From Dysidea avara (Eukaryota > Porifera > Demospongiae > Dictyoceratida > Dysideidae), in assembly GCF_963678975.1 (NCBI RefSeq), contig NC_089276.1:6225098-6289097 (forward strand): a DNA stretch of 64,000 nt, read 5' to 3'. Position numbers and translations under genes: made by a program. The notes beneath the pieces were generated by a model. It was not told the DNA's origin and ran no database searches. It saw only the letters and a program-made list of their open reading frames with translations. Below are positions 23,201-35,200 of this stretch, in pieces. The first letter of the stretch is position 1. Every line of letters begins with the position of its first letter.

Positions 23201-26200
23201 ACTATGCATTATTGCAGTATTGTATGCAGCAATACATTATAGGCAACATCAACAGATAAAAATTATTAGCCAATATACAGTAAAGTATCAACATCAACTA
23301 GAACTAAATAAGGTTCATCAGTGGTGTAGCAATGGCACAGTGACGGGTGACACACTATAATTATGCATACACAACTTGCAGGAGATAGCTACACAATATT
23401 GTAGGAGTATGCAAGCCAGATGAACCAGATAAAGGAAGACAGCCAAGCCAGCCAGAACCTAGTAGCTAAGCCAGGTGAAGGCAAAAAAGATTAAGCATGT
23501 ATTGAATTGCCTGACACCAACACAAAGGAAGTTTGCCATGCCAGCTGCACAAGACAAGATTGTTTACTTGTATTTTATATTGTAAAGAGTGTGGCATGTG
23601 TTTTAATGTTTTCTTGTATTGTTAATTAATTAAATTTTTATGTGACTGGCAGCTGGCATGGAGACTTGAGACTTTACAAACATAAAAACTTACTTGTAAT
23701 CTTCTTGTTTACGTGTAAAGTGGCCTCTCGTTCTCCTGAAGTCACTTCACGGACATTTGCTAATCTTTGCTAATCTTCTCCTTCCCGCAGTCTGTAATTA
23801 AGCAAGGGTGTGGTACTGGGCGTTAGATAGAATTACACGTATGATCAAGTCATCAGCACGAACAGGCACAACGATTATACGTTTGTGCCTCCGTTCACAG
23901 GCGAATCGATCCCCAGTTAGTTTATGTCTCTAGGCCTCATAGTTTTCTCAAACATTAATTATTTATTTATTTATGACGTAATTTTAACCGCGTTTCGTAT
24001 TATTCTTAGTACTTGGTTGTATAATTATTCATAATATTATTTTGTTTCACTCATGTACAGCAAAAGTTATCCACTTTTTCACCCTAAAAACTATATAGCC
24101 ATGCTTACTGAGTCCTTCTGCGTGTCCATGACCTATTAATAAGCCCGTATTCCACAGATCGCCAACCACCCTTGTAATGGGTTTTGTAATATTATGTACA
24201 TGTTTTGTTGTATCACGTGACTCCTTTGTGTGCGTTAATAAGAATAATTGAACAGTAGCACGTGTAGTGTATTAACCGGGTGTGAAGAATCTTTCTTGGA
24301 GCCTTGGCGGAGATAATCATCTCAAGACACGTGACAAGTGGCGCCCAACGTGGGGCACGACCTCTACCGAAGATCCCTAACTGCAAATTCCTTGGTGCCG
24401 GGTTTAAGGCACCCGTAGAGGTATACTTCGTGGTTTGTGTGATTTTGTTTCTTGCTTGTTCTAGCCGGATTATTGAATCGTCGCGGGTGATGGACCTTGA
24501 AAGACTGAAAGCCGGTCACCGGGGAGTGATTACTAAGCTGACACGTGAGCTGAACGAAGCACTGACAAGAGGCCCAGCTACAGGAGAAAAGGTCGGCCGT
24601 TTGAATGTTGTTTATGAACAATTGTAAAATAAATTGACTGTATTGCAAAAAATCGATAACGATATTCTGGCGCTGTGCGCAGTTGAAGATATAGAGGGGG
24701 AAATAGACGAATCTGAAGTTATTACTGCTAGAATTCTTGATTACCGAAAACGAATTGAGGTCTTCCTTAAGCCTTCGTCAGAAACGGCTATCGCAACAGC
24801 TGCAGTTTCACCACCAGAGAGTGTGACGCCTGCTGTGATCCCTGCTGCTAGAACTCGTTTACCTAAGTTAGGGCTGCAGAAATTCAGAGGGAATGTCATA
24901 GGTTGGACAAGTTTCTGGGATTCCTTTAAATCGGCAGTCCATGCGGATATTTCTAAAGTGGACAAGTTCAATTACCTATGCTCCCTTTTAGAAGGTACTG
25001 CTAGCAAAGTGGTACAAGGTCTGACCCTAACCGAAGATAATTATGATGCAGCGGTGGCACTTTTGCAGGAGAGATTTGGTAATAAGCAGACAATAATCTC
25101 AGCCCATATGGATGAGTTGATGAAACTCCCAGATGGTACTTTGGATAAACCTTCTCTGAGAAGTGTTTACGACAAGATAACTGTTCATTCGAGAGGACTA
25201 GAGTCCCTGGGTGTTAACTTGGATCATTATGGTACCCTTCTTATTCCCTTGATTTTATCCAAGCTTCCTAATGAAGTTAGATTGAGAATGGCCCGAGCAC
25301 ATCTAGGAGAAGTGTGGAAAATACAGGATCTGTTGGCAATGATTAAAACTGAAGTTGAGGCCAGAGAAGCTAGCAATTTGATGAGGGGAATGTCGATCAA
25401 GACCAATTCCATTCCAAGGCCTCCACCTCCGATTTTTACTGCTAGTTCCCTTTATGCTGGGGGCCTAACACGTAAGTGTGTTTACTGTACTGGGGGCCAC
25501 TATCCTTCTGATTGCATTACTGTTAAGGATGTGAAGGACAGGCGTGCATTTTTGCTTTGAGCGGGGAGATGTTTTAATTGTCTAAAGCCTCGGCATCGAG
25601 CGAAGCAATGTGAATCTGCCAAGAAGTGCAGACATTGTCAAAAGAAACACCACCAGTCCATTTGTGATAAGGACATGTCCCTGGTAGAGCAAGTAACTCC
25701 ACTTTCCGAGACTGTGGAGACTGGTTCTCAAACTTCAAACATGTCGAGCATTTCAACAAAGAGAAATAACTTAGTTTTGCTGCAAACAGCACGTGCTCTA
25801 GCCTCTGATGGTGCTAATGCTAGGTCTGTTAATATAAGGATTCTTTTTGATACTGGGAGTCAAAGGTCTTATGTTACTGAATCACTTGTGAAACGCCTGA
25901 ATTTAAAACCACTTAGAAAGGAAAGACTGCAGTTGAACACATTTGGAGAACCAGGATTCAAGGGAAATAATTGTGACCTGGTTACGATTCATTTACAGAA
26001 GTTTAATGGTGGTGATAGCTTGCAACTGCATGCCTTGCGATTCCCGACCATCTGTTCTTCCCTACCAAGCCTAGTGAATTTGGAACAATATCCAAGTTTG
26101 CTCGAACTTGATTTAGCAGACCCACCCTCCAAGGAGCCTCAAGGAATTGACTTGCTTATAGGATCAGACTATTATTGGAGTATTGTGGGGGAGGAAGTAA

Positions 26201-29200
26201 TTCGTACAGAGGGGGGTCCTACAGTTGTTTGGAGCAAGCTGGGATGGTTGCTATCTGGACCGTTGGCCATGTCAAGTCAGTCCAACCCCTTGATGACGCA
26301 GCTGTCGCTTTGTAAGCTACTCAGCACACCTGATCTACCTGACTGTAATGGAGATGGCCTCACGAGTGTTCTAAGATCATTTTGGGAGGTTGAATCTATT
26401 GGGATTAATGAAGAACCTGGTGATAATGACCAGATCATTACAATTTATGCTTCAATCGGTTGAAGAGTTTGCAGAGGAGATTGATTAAGGAACCAGACAT
26501 ACTGATCTTCAATAAAGGAGCAGTTAAGTCTTGGTATCATTGAACCTGTAGTTGCTGATGATAGTTCTGTACCTCGAGAGTCCCGCATTCACTACCTGCC
26601 ATACCATCCTGTGGTGAAACAGAATAGAAGCACCACCAAGGTGAGAATTGTTTACGATGGCTCAGCCTCTTCTCATGATAGTATTTCGATCAATGATTGC
26701 TTACAAGTTGGGCCAAATCTTATTCCAAAGTTGTTTGATGTGATGCTTAGATTCCGATTCCACCAGATTTCCCTTGTTGTGGATATAGAAAAGGCTTTTC
26801 TGATGGTTGGTGTGAGGGAAGAAGATCGAGACATGCTTCGATTCCTTTGGCTGAAGGAATCCTTTAAGTTAGATAGTGAGGTAGTTTCATACAGGTTCAC
26901 AAGGCTGGTGTTTGGCTTGCGCCCATCCCCTGCTGTTTTAGGGGCTGTTATTGAGCAACACGTACAGAAGTACCGCTCTGAATATCCTCAGATAGTTGAC
27001 CTTATTGATCATTCTCTTTACATTGACGACCTGGTGTCTGGGAGTGCTAATGTTTCAGAAGCCTTTGAGTTGTCCAAACACGTTATGCAATGGGGAGATT
27101 CAATCTTAGAAAATGGAATTCGAATTCAGTTGAACTCTTGAAGCTGATCCAGCAATTTGAGCCTTGCCTTTCTCTGCATTCTCTCTCGCACAATGAAGAC
27201 AAATTGAAGAAGTATCCTGAATTACCTGAGGTTGATGGCATGTGTAAGCTGTTAGGCATCAATTGGCACCACCTGCGAGATGAGTTCGCATTTGATTTCA
27301 GTGAAGTATTAAATCATGTCAACAAGCTTCCTAAGACCAAGAGGTCTGCACTTAAGTTAACTGCAAGTCTGTTTGCTCCCTTGGGACTATTAAGTCCTTT
27401 TGTAGTTACCTTGAAGGTGATGTTTCAAGACCTCTGCACTAGTCGAGTGAATTGGGATGAGCCTTGCCCTGATGTATTGAAAGAGAAGTGGGACACTGTA
27501 ATGAATGATCTGAATAGTATCGCTGAACTGAGAGTGAAGAGATGTTGCATCCTCATCCAATCATATCCTGTCTCTGTTTGTCTTCATGGGTTCAGTGATG
27601 CATCAGAACGTGCATACGCAGCAGTTCTGTATATTAGCTCCACTTACCAAGATGATCACACTGAAGTCAGATTGCTTTGCTCAAAAACTCAAGTATCCCC
27701 TACAAAGAAGCAAACGATTCCAAGGCTAGAACTTTTGGGAGCTTTGATATTAGCAAGACTGGTGCATTCTGTGACCCCATCATTACCAGTTTTGAGTGGT
27801 ATTTATCTCTGGACCGATTCGACAACTGTTTTACATTGGATTCGTAATAGAAAGGGATGGAAGCAATACGTGCAACATAGGGTAGAAGAAATCCGGAAGT
27901 TGACAAACCCGAGTAATTGGAACCATTGTCCAGGCATACAAAATCCAGCGGACCTTCCCTCCTGTGGTTTGTCTGCAGATGAGTTGTTGAAGAGCATGTT
28001 GTGGTGGATGGACCCTCATTTATTGCCCATCCAGTGGTTAATATCACTGATCCTAAGGATGTCTGTGTCGAGGAAGCTGAAATTGAATTGATGAAGAACC
28101 CTGTAACATTGACTCAGGTATTGATGAGTCAAGGCCAGTCTAAGCAGCAGCCTATACCTTGTTTGAATAATGTAATTGATTGTACCCTCTGTAGTGAATT
28201 TGACAGATTGTTGAGGGTGACAGCCTATGTACTTAGATTCGTTAAACGATTGAGGGGAGATGCCAATTGGGGGACCAACTTAACTGCCAATGAGATGGCT
28301 GAAGCTGAGACACTCTGGATTCGTTCTATTCAGCTCTCCTCATTTGACCGAGAATGCCAATATGTGCTCTCCACAAGTGGCTCACGTCCTCCTCTCGTTG
28401 ACCAATTTGGTTTGTTCTTTGATGAAGCACAAGTTCTCAGATGTCGTGGTAGGATCAATCGTTCTCAAGTGGCTTTGTCTGGCAAACAGCCAGCTCTTCT
28501 ACCGTCAAACCACTACTTTGTCACATCACTTGTACGGAAGGCTCATGAGTCAGTGAAAAATAGTGGAGTGAATCAAACTCTAACCTTCACGAGGGAGAGA
28601 TTTTGGATTTTGAAAGGTCGATAGGTCACTCGTAAGGTGATTAGATCATGTGTGATTTGTAGAAGACTGGAAGGTCATTCCTATGGTTCTGTTTCCCCTC
28701 CGGATCTACCAGCTGAAAGAGTATCTGAGGATCCACCTTTTTCACGTGTTGGTGTGGACTATGCTGGCCCTTTGCACATCAAGGTGACTAATGAACAAGC
28801 TGAAGAAAGGTAAGAAAAGGTGTATGTCTGTTTATTTACCTGCACTGCAACCCGTGCTGTACATCTGGAGTTGACCAGAGACATTGGAGTGGACACCTTT
28901 ATACTAGCCCTACGTCGATTTGCTAGTTGCAGAGGACTTCCTGCCACTATTATTTCAGATAATGCCGATACCTTTAAGTCCTCTAGTAAGCAAGTAACTA
29001 AAATCATACGTTCCTCTGAAGTTCAAGGGTTTTTGACAAAAAATCGTATCTCCTGGAAATTCATTGTGGAAAGAGCCCCGTGGTGGGGCGGATTCTATGA
29101 AAGACTAATTAAGAGTGTTAAACGTTGCCTCAAAAAGTCACTGGGTCGAACTATCTTAAACTTTGACCAAATCAATACCTTGCTTACTGAAATAGAAGGA

Positions 29201-32200
29201 ATCCTTAACTCCCGACCATTAACTTATGTTGAAGACGACACTGGAGGCATTGGGTACACGTTGTCACCTTCTCATCTGATATACGGAAGGAGAATAACTA
29301 GCAATCCAAACTCTTCCCACTTTGAAGTTGTCAGCACAAATGAAGCTTTATCCAAAAGAGCTAGAACCCATAAACATCTCCTACAGCAATTTACTACTCA
29401 GTGGCGTAAAGAGTACTTACTTGGATTGAGTGAAGTGCATAAGTCGAGTCCACAGTCAAAGAGTGGATTGAGCATTTCAGTAGGTGTTGTTGTAGTCATG
29501 AAGGACGACTCTAAAAGAATGTTCTGGAGACTTGCTTAAAGGGTCTGATGGACAAGTACGTGCTGCAACTGTTAGAGCAGTCAAATCTGGAAGGCAAGGA
29601 CAGATGTTTCGAAGAAGCGTTAAACACTTGTATCCACTAGAAGTGTCTGCTGCAGAGAAGACTGGAAATGAGCCTGTTCCTGTAGAGGCGTCTGCAGAGA
29701 AGTCTGTTAGTGAGACTACAGAAGTTGTATCCAAGTGGAGGAGAGAGGCAGCAGTAGCTGGAGAATTAAGAAGGAGACTTGCTACCTGAACTGTTGCATG
29801 GTTAGACTTCAAGACATTTTTTGGTTATGTTAGGACATTTTCATTTTTTGAAGATTGTTGTATACTCCACTCAAACACGGGGAGTGTAATGGGCTTTGTA
29901 ATATTATGTACATGTTTTGTTGTATCACGTGACTCCTTTGTGTGCGTTAATAAGAATAATTGAACAGTAGCACATGTAGTGTATTAACCGGGTGTGAAGA
30001 ATCTTTCTTGGAGCCTTGGCGGAGATAATCATCTCAAGACACGCGACAACCCTACACCTCGAAAATTTTCTAAATTCTCTTCGCCATTACACTATTGGCA
30101 CAGCAGCTCCGTATACTAAAGAAGCCGTATAACAATAAAATTACAGGATTCCATTGTGTGAGCTTCTTTGGGTTTTGTTGCAGAGTTAATCAAGTACTCA
30201 ACAGCACTTCTTAGACTTAGAAGATAGCACATATAGCGTCTCTGCGTGGTGAGTATAGTCTACTTCTTCCTGTAGGTGCACGGTCAAGCGACCATACAAG
30301 CGCTCTCTCAGAGACATAAAGACTGACACCAGAGATTATTCATTGTTATGAATATAGTTTCTATAAACCATATTTCCTTTCCACGTAAAGCCTAAAGTTG
30401 GGTGGAGTCAGTATTAGCGTTAATTAAAATATTCGTGAGTGCCATAATTGTCTGACCACATTGTGTAAACAACATGGCTTCATGCTGTTGATAACCCATG
30501 GTTTACAATAGGCATTGCAGCTATACACAGTACCTGACTTTGTTGTTATGAATGATGTGTGTGCATGCACATTAGCTTTAGACCAGTAACACATAATGTT
30601 TGTGGGAAGTCATACATTCATATACATTTCATCATAGATTTCTTCACTGTGGTGTACTCAATGAATACAATACTCACATGAACAACAAACTCTAGCTGCA
30701 CAAACTATATTGTACGTAGCATTATATTATCATTTATACTACAGTGCACCAGTGAGCCAATGTTGTAGTCCATGCACCCATGGAAAATCTGTATATAATT
30801 CTTCTTATTGTGTACGGTCTCGGCTAAAATAATAAATGCACAACCACTGACTATTTTAACTTATAATTATATGCTTGTCAGAGTTCTATGTCTTCAATTG
30901 TCTTATGACAGGTAGCTAGCTCAGTATCATACCATTTGGTGTGTGTATATTCATGAACACTGCATTAGGATGCTAATGTGAGTAAGAGACTAGAGTCCTG
31001 ACACATGTAGTAAGACAAGTTAGACAACAGCTGCTCACTGTTGTGTGTAATGTATAGTCTCGTCCACAGCCAAGAGCAGTCAGGTAAATACTATAATAAT
31101 GCAGTCAAGTGGGTCTGATAACAACAAAGCTTACACTGAACTTGACAGCCACTAATTGTAAACTGCTCTACGTATATCTACAACAATTATCATTATCAGT
31201 AAAACAATCCATTACAGGATTAATAAAAAGTACACAAACTAGATAAATAAAAAATTGGAAATTTTAAAATGGGAATAGGGATCGCTGAAAAAAGCCACCA
31301 AACAAGAAGGGATCGCTAGGGTGGTAATGTAAACCACAAATCCCTATTTTGACTCATTTTAAAATGACTCAGGAGAGCATGTAACTAAATATTTATGACA
31401 GAGTCATAATAGGGATTTGTGGTTTACATTACCACCCCAGCGATCCCTTCTTGTTTGGTGGCTTTTTTCAGCGATCCCTATTCCCATTTTAAAATTTCCA
31501 ATTTTTTATTCATCTTATGTAATAGGATGGGTGGCTGTGGTATTCGGGATTAATAGTGCAAGCATTGTAAACAGGAAGGAGTAAAATAGTGCGAGGCAAA
31601 GCCGAGCACTATTTCCTTCCTGTTTACAATGCAAGAACTATTAATCCCGAATACTACAGCCATCTGTCCTATTGCAAATTAATCCGACAACCATAGCAAC
31701 TGTTACTAGGCAACAGAAATTCTAAAGATAACCACTGCAAAAGACCAGTCACACTTAGCAACCGTTGCTATGGTCTTAAAGTGATATTTACCCTAGCAAC
31801 GGTTACTTAGCAACTGTTGCTAAGCAACCATATTCACTATGGTATCAAGTCGGACATCTACTTCTAATAGAAACACACCACACTATTTTAGCCAATCATG
31901 TTAGTATTACAGGTTTTTGTTAAGGTTACGGTATAGTCACGGGCAATCATTCAAAATTTTAAATGCCTATCGATACTTTTTGAGAAGCCCAAAAAACCAG
32001 TCTAGCAGTGTGAAAAGTTTTAAATAAAGGTGAAGCCCTTCATATTTAATGTTTTTATGTAGCTACAGTGTAGTTTGAGACAGGTGGAACACTACAATTT
32101 GTTGTAGTAACACAAGTAAGCCAGCCCGTACATCTCTCAGCTCCAGCTGTCACTACCATGTTTTTCCGCTGCCAAATACAGCAAAAGCTGTAGGCTCTAT

Positions 32201-35200
32201 TGGCATTTCTGGGGCATAGTGATACTGTATATTAAATTTATTAGGTCCTGTGGAAGCGTTTTTGGCGTGTTTCTTCCCAGTGACTCAGATACAAGCCTTC
32301 AAAGAGCTTGTTTCACTCGAAAAAACTACTAAAAGTTCAATAAAACGTCTATACAACCAGTAACTTAAAAAATCGCTTCCACAGAATAATTATACATGTA
32401 TACAAACTGTAACAAAACAAGCATGCAGCTGCACAATTCTGAATTACCTAAAAGTGGTAAAAATTACTTTGTTTAAATGTACATATAAGGACAGGTTAAG
32501 GTTACAGTGTTCAAAAAGCTATTTTTTTGTAAACTCAATAACTGATTCATGCCGCTCCTATAAAGTATAGTAATTTTTTATTAACTAGAAAAAATTCTCA
32601 AAAAGGATTTCAGAGGATTTTGGCATGTCATTCTCTACAGCTAATCTTGATATCATTTTGCTGGGTATCACCCTTCAACAGTCAGACCAATACATGTTTA
32701 TCTTCTTCCAGAAACATATCCAAAAATTTTTTTGAAGTATGTGAAACTAGAAATATTTTATGAAACCTTATGCAAATCACAAAAATGGCCGTAACTTACT
32801 TTTAAAACATTTTTTTTTAATGGGCTACTGACTGAATTGTTGGGCTTAATGAGAATTTTCATCTACCACAAAATTATTACCAAACTCAAAACTAGCTATT
32901 ATACGTAAAACTAGATATGAAATAAACTAAAAACCATAAATTAATATACAAACCACAAAATAATTGTGGTTGTTGTCATGGTAACTGTATACAAATACGT
33001 AAAGGTACATGAGCATAACCATGTACAAAAAACAGAATTAAGATATGTGGTATACATCTCGAGTTGTAATCAGAAACATGAAATTGAAATTTTGGATGTT
33101 ACATAGAGCTGGGCGATATACCAGTATGTATCATAGGAGAAGGTTTTTTAATGATACTGTTACCGTACTGGACAAATTTAGAAAATACCGCCATACCATC
33201 TTGAGTTAGATGACAGTTGATTTATAACACCATCCTGTTATTTCCTGCCTTTACCAATGTGAAGATACTTTACCAATATGAAAGATAACCTTCTAATTGC
33301 ATTAAAGTCATTTTAGCATATTTCATCAACTGTCTATCACATTTTCCAAAAGAAAGTTCATTTCATATATTAAATATTTAAAAATATAATCCATGTTGTG
33401 GTATGTATTTGTACCGTGATATTTTCTATAATACCGTACTGGCTTTGACAGATCTCATACCACCCAGTTCTATATTAGCATAAAACTTCAAACGTCCATA
33501 ACTTTTTTTTTCCCAAAGAGGATATTAGAGGATTTTGGATATGTTGTTCTCCAGAAAATTCTGCATCTAATGATACCAAATTTATCTTTATATCATTTTT
33601 TCCGGGTATGGTCATTTTTTAACCATCAACAACTGTACTAATTACGGAAAGCACATATGATTTTCATAATTACAAACGTAGGGAAGCCATCATGCATTAT
33701 CACAAATTGACATCTTGTGCTGTCAGCAAAGATAAATGTGACTTTAAGTAGGACATAGTTAAGTCTTATATTAGTCCGGTAGATATAACTGAAAAAAGGG
33801 GTGAACCCAGAAGAAAGCTGATTTTGGTATCATTAGAAAGCAAATTTTTCACAGAATAACATATCCAAAATCCTCTAAAATCTACCTCGGGGAAAATTTT
33901 TTATGGCCAATTTAGTATTGAGGCATATGTGACTGGATTCAGGAAAGTGGATCTTCCACACATATCCAATTTACCAACTTTGACAACTCATAACTTCAGA
34001 TTGGAAAATGGTATTGACTTGAAATTTGATCAGTAGTGAGCACCAGCATCACTTGTTAGGTGGAGAAAATTTCAGAGTGATATTCAACTTGAACACTAAG
34101 TTGTGGTTTCTCAATCAGATGCAAATCTGGTCATTTGTGACCAACAAAAATGTGTTATCCTTAAATTATTTTTTCATAAGAAACAGTTTCCTTAGCACTT
34201 CTGCAACTCTCTCCTTCACATTTTGCAATACACTAATAATCCATGTTTGCAACAAGAGCATAATATTGCTACCACATGAATTTGCAGTGGAAAGCTGGAA
34301 TTTATATTGTACAAAATTAATATATACGTATGATCTCTGGGACTGGTGCCATGTCTATCATCATCGATTGCAGCCTTAATCCTTCTAGTTTCCAGCCCCA
34401 TATTAAGTTCCTTCCAATGAATAACTTCTTGCATCAGCTAAAAAACCATTGATCCTCAAAACTCCATCCAACTGCAAGGGTCAGCACACTTTCACAGCTT
34501 GCATGTGTGATAACTTTCTGATGCCACCATTTCCATGTACTTTGTTTGTATAACAGAGACTCCTCAATGAATCAGACTGATTCCCATCAAACTCCAACTT
34601 TTTCAACATGTGCAATTGTTGCATTATACAATCCATCATTAACTTTTCAATTGTTTGCACATCATTTGATTGCTGATTAAGCCTATTCAAATGTTGCGGG
34701 CATTGTATCACAGCCACCCAGGCATGTGAAAAGAGGACCTACATATGTGCCCAATAACGTCATCATTTTTCCAAATCTTCAAATGTTTTACAACCTCTGA
34801 ATGAAAAGAGATATGTACTTGTCATGTTCTGCTTCCAGCGTGCACCAGTAGCACAAGAACTTCATTGTTGTCATCAGCTACAACATTCACTCTACTTCCT
34901 TCAATTGCAAAATTGAAGTGCACATTGGACCATCAGTATGTCAGAATCTCCATGTGTGCAATCAGTGTGTAGGGCTGTCAGCATCCCCAGGTATGTTATG
35001 GTATGTGCAGGTGCAGATATTCAGTCAAGTGAATCTATGGAAGCATACAAAAGTCAGGAAGTTTTCTTGCAAATGAAAAGAGCAAACATCAATTAATTGT
35101 CCAATATCTGAGAGATGATGGCCAGGTTGTGCATCAGAGTAATTTGGATGCTGACACACTGATTGTTCAATGTGCACTTCAATTTGCAATTGAAGGATGT

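Larger units (their letters stand above)
24173..30048 (+). mobile_element. BEL/Pao LTR retrotransposon, 5.9 kb, with TSD
   Basis: 164-bp LTRs (24173-24336 and 29885-30048), TG...CA bounded, differing at three positions. The 5-bp target duplication ACCCT lies at 24168-24172 and 30049-30053. A primer-binding site TGGCGCCCAACGTGGGGC follows the left LTR. The Gag-Pol order is Gag with zinc knuckles, aspartic protease, reverse transcriptase, RNase H, integrase and a C-terminal DUF5641-like end, which defines BEL/Pao. The coding region has several stops and frameshifts. It lies antisense inside PDE4 intron 13. Confidence 0.93.

Noticed and set aside
24364..24648. Minus-strand ORFs within the BEL/Pao element
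   Set aside because: Shadows of the Gag-Pol frame, which carries all recognisable domains on the plus strand.
33114..33472. hAT MITE with target duplication inside R2
   Set aside because: The ends are only loosely inverted and the flanking octamers do not match, so it is noted only as an insert.
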